From NCBI RefSeq assembly GCF_036607905.1, contig NZ_CP144555.1:6572001-6636000 (forward strand): a DNA stretch of 64,000 nucleotides. The letters are read 5' to 3'. The notes under the pieces were generated by a model, which searched no databases, was not told where the DNA came from, and saw only the letters and a program-made list of their open reading frames with translations. Of this stretch, positions 41,242 through 50,080 are shown piece after piece (the stretch's first letter is position 1; every line of letters begins with the position of its first letter). Origin of the DNA: Streptomyces sp. SCSIO 75703. GTDB taxonomy: Bacteria; Actinomycetota; Actinomycetes; Streptomycetales; Streptomycetaceae. The translations under genes were made by a program, and so were the position numbers.

Positions 41242-41555
41242 CTTGCCAGGGCCGGTCGGCCGCGAGTACGACGGGCTCGGCGGTGCATGCTGGCACTGGT
41301 CGAACCGCTGCCGCCCACCGCGACGACGGCACGGGCCGGACCGCCAGGTCATTCCCCCGTCCCTGGCCCCGGCGCGTGGCGCGCCCGGCGCGCGTCAGCC
41401 GGTCCGGTCCCGCGTCCGGCCGCCGCCCACCGCGGCCGGGCGCGGTCATCCGCTCTCCCGGAACCGGCCCCCGGCCGGCCCCTGACGACCCGGCGGACGC
41501 GCTGTTCCCCGCCCGCGTCGCCCGCCGGCGCCGGACCGACCCGCCGGAGGCCCCC

Positions 41556-42128
41556 ATGGACCCCCTCACCCTCGCGTCGACGCCGGAGGACGCCGCCGCC
41601 CTGCGGGCCGCCGAGGCACACCACGCCCGCCTGGTGGGGGAGTTGACGGCCCGGGTCACCCTGCTGCTCACCGGCGCGGGCCGCGACCCGGCGGCGGGCC
41701 GGCGCATCCACCGCGGCCTGCTCGCCTTCTGCGACCGCGCCGTCCTGCCGCACCTGTCCGCCAGCGCGGCCGTCCTCTACCCCGCCGCCCGCGCCCTGCC
41801 CGAGGCCCGGCCGCTGATCGACGGCCTGATCGCCGAACACGCCTGCCTGGGCGGGCTCGTCGGCGCGCTGCGCTCCGCAAGCCCGGCGGGCGCGATCGCC
41901 GACGCCCGCGCGCTCCAGGTCCTCCTGGAGGAACACCTCGCCAAGGAGACCGGCCTCGTGCTGCCCCTGCTCGCCATGGCCCCCGGCATCCGCCTCTCCG
42001 TCCTCCACGCCGACCTCGACCGGCGCCTGTCCACCGGACCGCCCGAGACGGACCCGCGGGCCCCCGGGACCCGCGAGGGCGGCGAGGCAGGCGGCGGGGG
42101 CGGGCCCGCGGGGACCGGCGGAGCGTAG
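41556..42128 (+). CDS. Hemerythrin-like (HHE) domain protein
   Basis: A 190-residue four-helix protein. The His/Glu pattern of a hemerythrin HHE fold is visible: AEAHHARLVGEL, ERLD-like helix with FCDRAVLPHLSASAAVLYPAA, LIAEHACLGGLV and LEEHLAKETGLVLPLL. Such proteins bind a di-iron site and sense or buffer O2 and NO. The C-terminal 30 residues are Gly-rich and disordered. GGAGG precedes the ATG. The location fits the oxygen/NO stress island that follows. Confidence 0.78.
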   Translation: MDPLTLASTPEDAAALRAAEAHHARLVGELTARVTLLLTGAGRDPAAGRRIHRGLLAFCDRAVLPHLSASAAVLYPAARALPEARPLIDGLIAEHACLGGLVGALRSASPAGAIADARALQVLLEEHLAKETGLVLPLLAMAPGIRLSVLHADLDRRLSTGPPETDPRAPGTREGGEAGGGGGPAGTGGA

Positions 42129-42473
42129 CCGGCGCCCGGGGCCCCGCGCCGGACGCACCGCGGCCGGCCCGTCCAGCCCGGCCGCCCCCGCGTCACCAGC
42201 TCACCGGCACCCGTGATCCTCCCCACCCGGCTCGCCACCGGCCGGGCCCCCGCCCGGTACCGCGGCCTCACCCGGGCCTCGCCGAACCCGGCTACGGGCG
42301 CCCCTCGCCGCCGGACCCGGCCCCTTCGCCCCGGTCGTGATCGCCGCCGGACCCGGCCCCGCCCCCGCCAGGGGCCGTCCGGCGCCCGCGCCCTCGCCGT
42401 GGCCCCCTGACCGGCTCCCTCGGCGTGGTCCTGTCCGCCACCGCCCCGCCCGCGAGCCGACGCCCGCTCCCAT
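42129..42473. other. Intergenic sequence without a supported gene
   Basis: GC-rich, low-complexity sequence between the hemerythrin-like gene and a DevR-type box. Open frames here lack ribosome sites and recognisable domains. I see nothing functional besides the box at its right end. Confidence 0.4.
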
Positions 42474-42489
42474 GGGGCCGGACGGCCCC
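42474..42489. promoter_or_regulatory. DevR/OsdR-type box 2
   Basis: GGGGCCGGACGGCCCC, 86 bp before the ATG of the first Acg-type nitroreductase. It is palindromic except for the central four bases. Confidence 0.6.
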
Positions 42490-42575
42490 TTGCCCGGGGC
42501 CGGTCAACCCTCGCCCCGCACCCGGGGACGGCGGAGGGTGGGGGAGAACGGGCCGAGCCGTGTGAAGGAGCCGCC

Positions 42576-43556
42576 ATGCAGACCCGCGAAGTCGACGCCA
42601 CAGCCGTCCAGGCCCTGCTGGCCGCGGCGGTGGCCGCGCCGTCCATCCACAACACGCAGCCCTGGCGGTTCCGCCTGGACCCCGACAGCCGCTCCGTCGA
42701 GGTCCGCGTCGACCGCAACCGGTCCCTGCCGCTGACCGACCCCGAGCGGCGGGCCCAGTTCCTCTCCGTGGGCGCCGCCGTCCTCAACCTCCGGGTGGCC
42801 GCCGCCCACCTGGGCTGGACCCCGCTCGTGCGGCTGCTGCCGACGGTCGAGGACCCCACGCTGCTGGCCACCGTGCAACTGGCCGGCCCCGCCACCGGCA
42901 CCCCGGACCCCGTGGCCGGGCTCTACGACGCGGTCGAGCGGCGGCACACCAGCCGGATGCCGTTCACCGGCCGCCCCGTCCCGGACGCCGTCGTCGCCGA
43001 CATGACCGGCGCGGCCCGCGCCGAGGGCGCCCAGCTCGACGTCCCCGACATCATCGGGACCCGGCGGCTGCTGCGCCTGACCCAGGCCGCGGAGGCGCGC
43101 AACGCCACCCACCCCGAGCGCGCCGCGGAGACCCGCACCTGGCTCACCACGCCGGGCGCCGAGTCCGCGTACGGCATCCCCGTGACCGCGCTCGGCCCCC
43201 GCGACAGCGCGGGGCACGTGCCGATGCGGGACTTCTCGGCACCCCTGCGGCTGCCGGCCCTGCGCTTCGAACGGCACGTCCAGGTCGCCCTGTTGTGGAC
43301 GCCCCGGGACCGGCTGGGGGACTGGCTGCGGGCCGGCCAGGCCCTGGAGCGGGTCCTGCTGACGGCCACCGTCCACGGGGTGCGGACGTCGATGCTGCAC
43401 CAGGCGATGGAGTGGCCCGACCTGCGCGCGGCGATGAGCGCACCGCGCAGCCGCTGCTGCCCCCAGCTCCTCATCCGCTTCGGTTACGGACCGGAGGGCG
43501 GACGAACCCCGCGCGCCGCCACGACCCGCACCCCCCGCGCCTTCCCCCACGGCTGA
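42576..43556 (+). CDS. Acg-type nitroreductase-like flavoprotein 1
   Basis: A 326-residue protein of the Acg branch of the nitroreductase superfamily, found in dormancy regulons of mycobacteria and Streptomyces. Two nitroreductase-like halves are fused. The first starts ALLAAAVAAPSIHNTQPWRFRLD, the family hallmark, and the second contains RRHTSRMPFTGRPVP and WLRAGQALERVLLTATVHGV. Mycobacterial Acg binds FMN but lacks clear nitroreductase activity, so it may store flavin. A DevR-type box precedes it. Confidence 0.88.
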   Translation: MQTREVDATAVQALLAAAVAAPSIHNTQPWRFRLDPDSRSVEVRVDRNRSLPLTDPERRAQFLSVGAAVLNLRVAAAHLGWTPLVRLLPTVEDPTLLATVQLAGPATGTPDPVAGLYDAVERRHTSRMPFTGRPVPDAVVADMTGAARAEGAQLDVPDIIGTRRLLRLTQAAEARNATHPERAAETRTWLTTPGAESAYGIPVTALGPRDSAGHVPMRDFSAPLRLPALRFERHVQVALLWTPRDRLGDWLRAGQALERVLLTATVHGVRTSMLHQAMEWPDLRAAMSAPRSRCCPQLLIRFGYGPEGGRTPRAATTRTPRAFPHG

Positions 43557-43704
43557 CCCCGGGCCGTACTCCCCGCCCGCGCTCGCGCCCTCGCCCGGGG
43601 CCGCCCCCGTCCCCGGCGCCCGCTCCCGGACACGGGTGGCCCGCGCCCGGCCCCGCCCCTTGCCCGGGGAGGCCGGAGCCACGCCCCCCTCCTGACGGCA
43701 CACG

Positions 43705-43735
43705 GCGGCCCCCGGGCACCGCGCCCGGGGGCCGC
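43705..43735. terminator. Terminator between convergent genes
   Basis: The arms 43705-43717 and 43723-43735 (GCGGCCCCCGGGC with GCCCGGGGGCCGC) pair perfectly around a 5-nt loop. It lies just before the end of the flavohemoprotein gene. Confidence 0.7.
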
Positions 43736-43748
43736 CCCCCGTACGGGC

Positions 43749-44957
43749 TCAGGCCGCCGTGTCCGGCAGCCACAGGTCGGGGCCGAAGACCTCGTACCGG
43801 ATGCGGCGCGCCGGCACCCCGGCCGCCAGGAGCCGGCCGCGGATCTCCCGCATGAAGGGCAGCGCGCCGCACAGGAACACCGTGGCCGCCTCGGGCAGGG
43901 CGATGTCCGTGAGGTCCATCAGACCGGTGCGGGCGTCCGGCTCCTGCGGGCCGCCCCGCTCGTACCAGAACTCGGCGCGGGCGTCCGGCAGCCTCTCCAC
44001 CAGGGCCCGCGTCTCGGCGCGCAGCGCGTGCTCGGCGGGGGAGCCGTCGGCGTGCAGGACCAGCACCGGCCGCCGGGCCCCCGTCTCGGCGAGGTGGGCG
44101 AGGATGCCCGTCATGGGGGTGCAGCCGATGCCGGCCGACACCAGCACCACGGGGCCCGTGCCGTCGTCGTCGAGGAACACGTCGCCCGCGGGGGCCGACA
44201 GGGTCAGTTCGTCGCCCCGGCACACGTCGTCGTGGAGCAGGTTGGACACCTCGCCGGCCGGGGCGCCGTCCTGGGCGGGGACCCGCTTCACGGTGATCCG
44301 GCGCAGCTCGCCGCCCGGGTCGCCGGAGAGGCTGTACTGCCGCACCTGGCGCACACCGTCCGCCATCCGCATGCTCACGCTCACGTACTGCCCGGCGCGG
44401 GCGCGCGGCGCCGGACCGCCGTCCGCCGGGCGGATCACGAAGGACACCACGCCGGGTGTCTCCGGGCGCCGCTCGACGACCCTCCACTGCCGCCAGACGC
44501 GGCCCGGCCGCAGCCCGGCCTCGTGGTACAGACGGGCCTCCCGGCCGATCAGCGCGCCCGCCATCAGCCAGTACACCTCGTCCCAGGCCGCCGCCACCTC
44601 CGCCGTGACGGCGTCGCCGAGCACCTCGGCTATGGCGGCGAAGAGGTACTTGTGGACGATCGTGTACTGGTCGTCGGTGACGCCGACGGAGACGTGCTTG
44701 TGCGCGATGCGGTCCAGCAGCGCGTCCGGCCGGGTGTCCGGGTCGTCCAGGAGCGCGGTGGCGAACGCGGCGATCGACCCGGCGAGCGCCCGGCGCTGGG
44801 TGCCGCCGGCCTGGTTGCCCCGGTTGAACAGTCCGTCGAGCAGTTCGGGCCGGTCGTGGAGCATCGTCCCGTAGAAGCGCGTGGTGATCTCGTCGAGCGC
44901 GGCGGCCACCGCGGGCAGGGTGGCGCGCACCACGGACGCGGATTCTGCGGACAGCAT
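43749..44957 (-). CDS. hmp: Flavohemoprotein (NO dioxygenase)
   Basis: A 402-residue fusion of a globin (1-140) and an FAD/NAD(P)H reductase (150-400). It oxidises NO to nitrate with O2. The proximal haem ligand is His88 in IAHKHVSVGV. The FAD site is RQYSLSGDP and the NAD site includes VLVSAGIGCTPMTGILAHL and VFLCGALPFMREI. The chain ends YEVFGPDLWLPDT as in other Hmp proteins. The region before it carries one clear DevR-type box, so induction by NO or low oxygen through OsdR is likely. Confidence 0.92.
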   Translation of the reverse strand: MLSAESASVVRATLPAVAAALDEITTRFYGTMLHDRPELLDGLFNRGNQAGGTQRRALAGSIAAFATALLDDPDTRPDALLDRIAHKHVSVGVTDDQYTIVHKYLFAAIAEVLGDAVTAEVAAAWDEVYWLMAGALIGREARLYHEAGLRPGRVWRQWRVVERRPETPGVVSFVIRPADGGPAPRARAGQYVSVSMRMADGVRQVRQYSLSGDPGGELRRITVKRVPAQDGAPAGEVSNLLHDDVCRGDELTLSAPAGDVFLDDDGTGPVVLVSAGIGCTPMTGILAHLAETGARRPVLVLHADGSPAEHALRAETRALVERLPDARAEFWYERGGPQEPDARTGLMDLTDIALPEAATVFLCGALPFMREIRGRLLAAGVPARRIRYEVFGPDLWLPDTAA

Positions 44958-45072
44958 GGGGCCTCCCGTAGGCGGATGGAGCGGCGGGCCGGCGCACCGG
45001 GCGCGGCGGCGGAACTCTGTCTACCAGCCGGCGGACCCCGCTCCGGGGGGCTTACGGCCCCGGAGCGGGAAC

Positions 45073-45110
45073 GGGGACCATCGGCCCCCGTGATCGGCCC
45101 GCTGGTCCCC
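45073..45110. promoter_or_regulatory. DevR/OsdR-type box 3, with a weaker second copy
   Basis: GGGGACCATCGGCCCC (45073-45088) lies 116 bp before the flavohemoprotein start. A weaker copy on the opposite strand is at 45095-45110 (GGGGACCAGCGGGCCG). The rest of the 316-bp gap 44958-45273 has no supported gene. Confidence 0.6.
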
Positions 45111-45273
45111 GTCACGGGGAGGCGGCCCGGGACCGGAGGTCCCCGGAACGCGGGACCCCCGGGCCCTGCCGTCCGGCGACGGGGACACGGGGGAACGGGG
45201 AGGACGCGGAGCTCGGGGCGGCCTTCGGCCACCGCCGGCGGCCCGCCGCGGGAAGCGGGCGCGCCCGGCGGGG

Positions 45274-45729
45274 TCAGTCGCCGGCCGCCTCGGTGAGCCG
45301 TATGCCGGTGACCAGGTCCGGCCGGATGCGGATCGCGTAGTCCATGGTCTGCTCGACCCAGGGGCGCAGCATCGCCTGGTAGCGGGCCAGGTCGCGGGGG
45401 TCGGTCACCAGCCGCGCGTACCCGGTCACCACCACGCTCCAGCCCAGGTGCGTCTCCGGGTCGATCGCGTCGGCCTCGTAGGCGACCACGACGCCCGGAT
45501 CGTCGGCCGTACGGGTGCGGGAGGTCAGGGCCGCGCCCTCGTGAGTGCGGATGACGACGTCCCCGTCGTCCAGGACGTGGTTGACCGGGCGCACCGTCGG
45601 CAGCGCGTGCTGGGTGAAGACGATCCTGCCCAGGGAGACGCTGCCCAGCAGCCGCAGGGCCTCCGCGCTGTCGAGTTCGGTGCTGCGGCGGGGCCGGACC
45701 GGGATCGAGCGGACGTTGTCGAGAGTCAT
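45274..45729 (-). CDS. Pyridoxamine 5'-phosphate oxidase family protein
   Basis: A 151-residue split-barrel flavin-binding protein. It resembles the short PNPOx-like proteins of dormancy regulons rather than true PdxH. Visible motifs are EALRLLGSVSLGRIVFTQHALPTVRPVNHVLDDGDVVIRT, AALTSRTRTADDPGVVVAYEAD and LGWSVVVTGYARLV. The ATG at 45729 follows GGAAG; a GTG at 45759 is the alternative. It is on the strand opposite to osdR, with a box between them. Confidence 0.85.
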   Translation of the reverse strand: MTLDNVRSIPVRPRRSTELDSAEALRLLGSVSLGRIVFTQHALPTVRPVNHVLDDGDVVIRTHEGAALTSRTRTADDPGVVVAYEADAIDPETHLGWSVVVTGYARLVTDPRDLARYQAMLRPWVEQTMDYAIRIRPDLVTGIRLTEAAGD

Positions 45730-45908
45730 GGCGTGCTTCCGTGCGGTTTCATCGCTCACTGTCCTGTCTCCGCCCGGCCTTCGGGACGGCCGGGAGGTCT
45801 GCCACCGGGGAGCACGGGGGCCGGTCCGGTGCGGCGACCTCCCGCCGCGGCCCGCGGGTGTCCAGAGGTGCTCAGTTCATTGGAGCTCCGGGAACCGGGC
45901 CCCTGCTA

Positions 45909-45924
45909 GGGCCGTTCGGCCCTA
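45909..45924. promoter_or_regulatory. DevR/OsdR-type box 4, perfect palindrome arms
   Basis: AGGGCC-GTTC-GGCCCT, the cleanest copy, lies between the PNPOx gene (180 bp away) and osdR (209 bp away). It may serve both. The remaining divergent gap (45730-46132) holds no supported gene. Confidence 0.65.
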
Positions 45925-46132
45925 CGGCGGGCCGGCCGGATCATGCCCGGCCCCGGCCCTCGGACCGGGCGCGAACCGAGGGGGACGCGGGGCCCCGGGA
46001 CCCCGCTAGGCTCGGTGACGTGCCGCCGCGCGGTGCGGAGCGCCACGGCGCCGGGCGCCGCACGCGTGCGTGCGGGCGGGGCGGCCGGGACCACGGGCGG
46101 CCCGCGGAGACGACGCAGACGAGGAGTGTTCG

Positions 46133-46825
46133 ATGGCGGACAGCGAGCGGCCCGGCAGTGACGAACCGATCAGGGTCTTCCTGCTGGACGATCACGAAGT
46201 GGTACGGCGCGGGGTGCGCGACCTGCTGGACGACGAGCCGGACATCACCGTGGTCGGGGAGGCCGGCACGGTCGAACAGGCCCTCGTCCGTGTCCCGGCC
46301 CTGCGCCCGCGGGTGGCGGTGCTCGACGTGCGGCTGCCGGACGGCGACGGAGTGAGCGTCTGCCGCGAACTGCGCTCGCGCATGCCGGACCTCGCCTGCC
46401 TGATGCTGACCTCCTTCGACGACGAGGAGGCCCTCCTCGACTCGATCATGGCGGGCGCCTCCGGGTACGTGCTCAAGCAGATCCAGGGCTCCGACCTGGT
46501 CTCGGCCGTGCGCACCGTCGCCGCCGGGCAGTCCCTGCTCGACCCGAGCGCCACCGCCAAGCTGATGGCCCGGCTCCGCGGCGAGCAGGAGAAGGAGCAG
46601 GAGCCGGAACCGCTGCCCGGACTGACCGACCGGGAACGGGAGATCCTCGCCCTCATCGGCGAGGGCCTGACGAACCGGCAGATCGGCCAGCGGCTCTACC
46701 TCGCCGAGAAGACGGTGAAGAACCACATCTCCCGGCTGCTGGCCAAGCTGGGCGTCGAGCGGCGTATCCAGGCCGCCGTCATCGCCACCCAGGCGCAGGA
46801 CCGGCTCCGGCAGGACGGGCGCTGA
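46133..46825 (+). CDS. osdR: DevR/OsdR-type response regulator (NarL family)
   Basis: A 230-residue DNA-binding response regulator. The receiver domain (13-130) has the acidic pair DDH at 19-21, phospho-acceptor Asp65 in VAVLDVRLPDGDG and the conserved Lys in SGYVLKQI. A LuxR-type HTH follows (LTDREREILALIGEGLTNRQIGQRLYLAEKTVKNHISRLLAKLGVERR). The sequence closely resembles mycobacterial DevR/DosR and Streptomyces OsdR, which bind GGG-CC palindromes like those found in this region. GAGGAG precedes the ATG. The kinase gene follows after a hairpin. Confidence 0.9.
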   Translation: MADSERPGSDEPIRVFLLDDHEVVRRGVRDLLDDEPDITVVGEAGTVEQALVRVPALRPRVAVLDVRLPDGDGVSVCRELRSRMPDLACLMLTSFDDEEALLDSIMAGASGYVLKQIQGSDLVSAVRTVAAGQSLLDPSATAKLMARLRGEQEKEQEPEPLPGLTDREREILALIGEGLTNRQIGQRLYLAEKTVKNHISRLLAKLGVERRIQAAVIATQAQDRLRQDGR

Positions 46826-46830
46826 CCCCG

Positions 46831-46857
46831 GCCGCCACCCGGCCGCCGGGTGGCGGC
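46831..46857 (+). terminator. Hairpin between osdR and osdK
   Basis: GCCGCCACCCGG and CCGGGTGGCGGC form a 12-bp stem with a 3-nt loop, 6 nt after the osdR stop. It suggests that osdR and osdK are not made in equal amounts. Confidence 0.6.
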
Positions 46858-46994
46858 GTGCGGCCGGTCCGGTCCGTCCCGTCGCACGGTCGTGGTCACC
46901 CTCCCGTGTCCTCGGCCCGCCCGGACCGCTACCGTGGACGGGAGACCGGAAACGAACGGCTGCCGGCGCGTCGGAGGGACCTGGAGGACCACTG

Positions 46995-48716
46995 GTGGAG
47001 AGCCCTGACGAGCGGGCCCGCCCACGACTGCCGCAGCTCAGACTGGACGAACTGCTGGAGGAGCTGCAGGCGCGGCTGGACGCGGCCCGGGGCACCCGGG
47101 ACCGGGTGCACAGCCTGCTGGAGGCGGTGCTCTCGGTCGGCCGGGAACTCCACCTCGAACAGGTGCTGCACAGCATCGTCGAGGCCGCCGCGGCCCTCGT
47201 CGACGCCCGGTACGCGGCCCTCGGCGTGATCGGCCCGGACGGCAAGCGGCTCTCCGCCTTCCACACGGTCGGCGTCAGCGAGGAGCAGATCGCCCGCATC
47301 GGCCCCTACCCCGAGGGCCACGGCATCCTCGGGGAACTCATCCGCCACCCGGAGCCGCTGCGCCTGGCGAAGCTCTCCGAGCACGCCTCCTCCTACGGCT
47401 TCCCGGCCCACCACCCGCCGATGAACTCCTTCCTGGGCGTGCCCATCCGGGTCCGCGACCAGGTGTTCGGCAACCTGTACCTCACCGAGAAGCGGGGCGG
47501 CGCCCAGTTCGACGAGGAGGACGAGTCGGTCCTGTCCACCCTCGCCGTCGCCGCGGGCGTCGCCATCGACAACGCCCGCCTCTACGAACGGTCCCGGCTG
47601 CGCGAACGCTGGCTCCGCGCCAACGCGGAGATCACCCACAGCCTGATGTCCGGCAGCGAGCGCGGCGAGGCCCTGGGGCTGATCGCCGAACGGGCCCGGG
47701 AGATCACCGGCGCCGCCCTCGCCGTCCTCGCCATGCCCATGGAGGGCACCGACTCGCTGGTCGTCGAGCTCGCCACCGGGCAGGGCGCGGAGGAGCACCG
47801 GGGCCTGGTGCTGCCCGTCGGGGACAGCCTCACCGGCCGGGCCTTCGCGACCGCCGCCCCGGTCCGCTGCGACGACGTCAACCAGGACGAGCGGATCTCG
47901 CCCGCCGCCCCCGGCTTCGCCGGACTCGGCCCCGCCGTCGCCGTCCCCTTCGGCGTCGGCAAGGGCGTCCGCGGCGTGGTCCTGCTGGTGCGGCAGGCGG
48001 GCCAGGCGGTCTTCTCCGAGAAGGAGACCGAACCGCTCCAGGGCTTCGCCGCGCAGGCCGCCCTCGCCATGGAACTCGCCGAACGGCGCCGCGACGCCGA
48101 GCAGATCGCCGTCCTCCAGGACCGCGACCGCATCGCCCGCGACCTCCACGACCTGGCCATCCAGCGCCTGTTCGCCACCGGCATGACCCTCCAGAGCGCG
48201 GGCCGCCTCATCGAGCACAGCGCCGCCTCCGAACGCGTCCTGCGGGCCGTGGACGACCTCGACGAGACCATCAAGATCATCCGGTCGACCATCTTCGGAC
48301 TGCGCGCCCGCGGTGAGGACGCCGGCGCCGGTCTGCGCGGACGGGCGGTGCGCGCGGTCGGGGAGGCCGCGCCGGTGCTGGGCTTCGCGCCGAGCCTGCG
48401 GATGGAAGGGCTGCTGGACACCGAGGTGCCCGGCCGCGTCGCCGACCACGTGGTCGCCGTGCTCTCCGAGGCGCTCACCAACATCGCCCGGCACGCCCGC
48501 GCCGGCCGTGCCGCCGTCGCCCTGGAGACCGACGGCCGCGAACTGCGCCTGACCGTCACCGACAACGGCGTCGGCATACCGGCCGGGGGCCGCCGCAGCG
48601 GACTGCGCAACATGGCCGAACGCGCCGCCCAACTCGGCGGCGAGCTGCGGCTGTCCACCCCGGACGGGGGCGGGACCACCCTGGAGTGGCGAGTGCCGGT
48701 GCCGGACGGCGGCTGA
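46995..48716 (+). CDS. osdK: DevS/OsdK-type sensor histidine kinase with two GAF domains
   Basis: A 573-residue cytoplasmic sensor kinase. GAF-A (about 50-195) corresponds to the haem-binding domain of DevS/DosT; the segment AHHPPMNSFLGVPIRVRDQVFGNLYLTEK places His140 at the position of the haem-ligating His. GAF-B covers about 225-360. The dimerisation domain carries phospho-acceptor His385 in DRIARDLHDLAIQRLF, and the ATPase has NIARHARA, DNGVGIP and GLRNMAERA. It should sense O2, NO or CO through haem and phosphorylate OsdR. GTG start with GGAGG upstream. Confidence 0.91.
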   Translation: MESPDERARPRLPQLRLDELLEELQARLDAARGTRDRVHSLLEAVLSVGRELHLEQVLHSIVEAAAALVDARYAALGVIGPDGKRLSAFHTVGVSEEQIARIGPYPEGHGILGELIRHPEPLRLAKLSEHASSYGFPAHHPPMNSFLGVPIRVRDQVFGNLYLTEKRGGAQFDEEDESVLSTLAVAAGVAIDNARLYERSRLRERWLRANAEITHSLMSGSERGEALGLIAERAREITGAALAVLAMPMEGTDSLVVELATGQGAEEHRGLVLPVGDSLTGRAFATAAPVRCDDVNQDERISPAAPGFAGLGPAVAVPFGVGKGVRGVVLLVRQAGQAVFSEKETEPLQGFAAQAALAMELAERRRDAEQIAVLQDRDRIARDLHDLAIQRLFATGMTLQSAGRLIEHSAASERVLRAVDDLDETIKIIRSTIFGLRARGEDAGAGLRGRAVRAVGEAAPVLGFAPSLRMEGLLDTEVPGRVADHVVAVLSEALTNIARHARAGRAAVALETDGRELRLTVTDNGVGIPAGGRRSGLRNMAERAAQLGGELRLSTPDGGGTTLEWRVPVPDGG

Positions 48717-48824
48717 CCCCGCCGCGGCGGCCGGCCGGTGCGGACGCTCCCGGCGGCACGGCCGCGCCCCGTACGCGCCGTTCCTCGCGGCCCGTCCTCC
48801 ACACCCCGAACAGCCCCTGGAAGC

Positions 48825-48840
48825 AGGGCCGTTCAGCCCC
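48825..48840 (+). promoter_or_regulatory. DevR/OsdR-type box 5
   Basis: AGGGCCGTTCAGCCCC lies 98 bp before the DoxX gene and differs from box 4 at two positions. Confidence 0.55.
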
Positions 48841-48937
48841 GGGCCGCGGACCTTCGGCGGCGGGCGCCGGCGCCCTCGTACAGCGAGAGTGGGAACCGCC
48901 GGGAACCACCCGGACAGTCCCCGAAGGGATCACCGCC

Positions 48938-49540
48938 ATGGCCGTCCACGAACAGTCCCCGCACCGAGCGGGCCGGCGCCCGCCTCCCCTCGGCACCGGC
49001 CCGGCGGCCTGCGGCCCCACCACCGGCACACCGGCCCGCGTCCTCGCCGGAGCGCGGATGCTCATGGGGTTCGTCTTCCTGTGGGCCTTCCTGGACAAGC
49101 TCCTGGGCCTCGGCTACGCCACCCCGTCCGGCAGGGGCTGGCCCGACGGCGGCTCGCCCACCCGGGGCTTCCTCGGCTCCGTCGAGGCCGGACCGCTGGA
49201 GTCCGTGTTCCACTCCTGGGCCGGCGCCGTCTGGGCCGACTGGCTCTTCATGCTCGGCCTGCTCGGCATCGGCGTCGCCCTGATCGCCGGCGTCGCGCTG
49301 CGGCTGGCCGCCCTGGCCGGGTCCGTGATGATGGCGCTGATGTGGATGGCCGAATGGCCGCCCGCCCGGCACCTCTCGGACGGCTCGCCGAGCATGTCGA
49401 CGAACCCCTTCGCCGACTACCACCTGGTCTACGCCGTCCTCCTGGTCGTCCTCGCCGCCGCCGCGGCCGGCGACACCCTCGGCCTCGGCCGGACCTGGGC
49501 CCGCCTCCCCGTCGTCCGCGACCACCACTGGCTCCGCTGA
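48938..49540 (+). CDS. DoxX-like membrane protein
   Basis: A 200-residue protein with four membrane helices (RMLMGFVFLWAFLDKLLGLGY; WLFMLGLLGIGVALIAGVALRLAALAGSVMMALMWMAEWP region; YHLVYAVLLVVLAAAAAG). The C-terminal NPFADYHLVYA motif is typical. DoxX-family proteins are quinone-linked oxidoreductase subunits or act in membrane redox stress. A DevR-type box precedes it. Confidence 0.85.
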   Translation: MAVHEQSPHRAGRRPPPLGTGPAACGPTTGTPARVLAGARMLMGFVFLWAFLDKLLGLGYATPSGRGWPDGGSPTRGFLGSVEAGPLESVFHSWAGAVWADWLFMLGLLGIGVALIAGVALRLAALAGSVMMALMWMAEWPPARHLSDGSPSMSTNPFADYHLVYAVLLVVLAAAAAGDTLGLGRTWARLPVVRDHHWLR

Positions 49541-50080
49541 CCCCCACCCGCCCCCGGCAGCCCCGCCCCCGGCAGCCCCCGCCCCCGGGGGCCGCCGCAC
49601 CGGCCCGTCCGGAGCCGGCCGGCCCCGGTCGGGGCCCGCCGGCCCCTGCCGGACCGGCCTCGCCGCCACGAGGCCAGCCGGGGCCGTACCGCACCGGCCG
49701 GCGTCCGGGAGGTGGGCGACGTGCCCCGCACCGTCACCGTGGTCTCGACGGATCGCCGGAGAGCCGGGCCGCCGCCGCATGGGCCGCCCGCGCGGCGACA
49801 CCGCGCCGCCTGCCCGTCGCCCCCTCCACATCTGGGCGTCCGGGCCGGAGCCCTTGCCCAGGACTCGCCTCTCGATGCCGAGCCCCGGTGGGGAGTGCGG
49901 GCCCTCGACCGAGGGGCGGGCGTACCGGCGGCCGGGCGGGGCGCGGGCCGGGCGACGGTCCGGTGAAGGGAACCTCCCTCCCCTGCCGGACACCGGAGCT
50001 CCCGCCGGGCACCCGGTCCCGCATGGGCCCCGGCCCGTCGTGCGAGGGGCGCGGACGCCGGGCCCCCGCCCGCGCGCGGA
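49541..50080. other. Intergenic region without a supported gene
   Basis: 540 bp between two convergent genes. Bases 49550-49602 are C-rich and contain a short tandem repeat (CCGCCCCCGGCAGC twice). The rest has open frames only because of high GC. I see no gene, box or strong terminator. Confidence 0.45.

Noticed and set aside
49550..49602. C-rich tandem sequence that might be a structured RNA
   Set aside because: Only two short imperfect units in low-complexity sequence; no stable stem beyond GC background.
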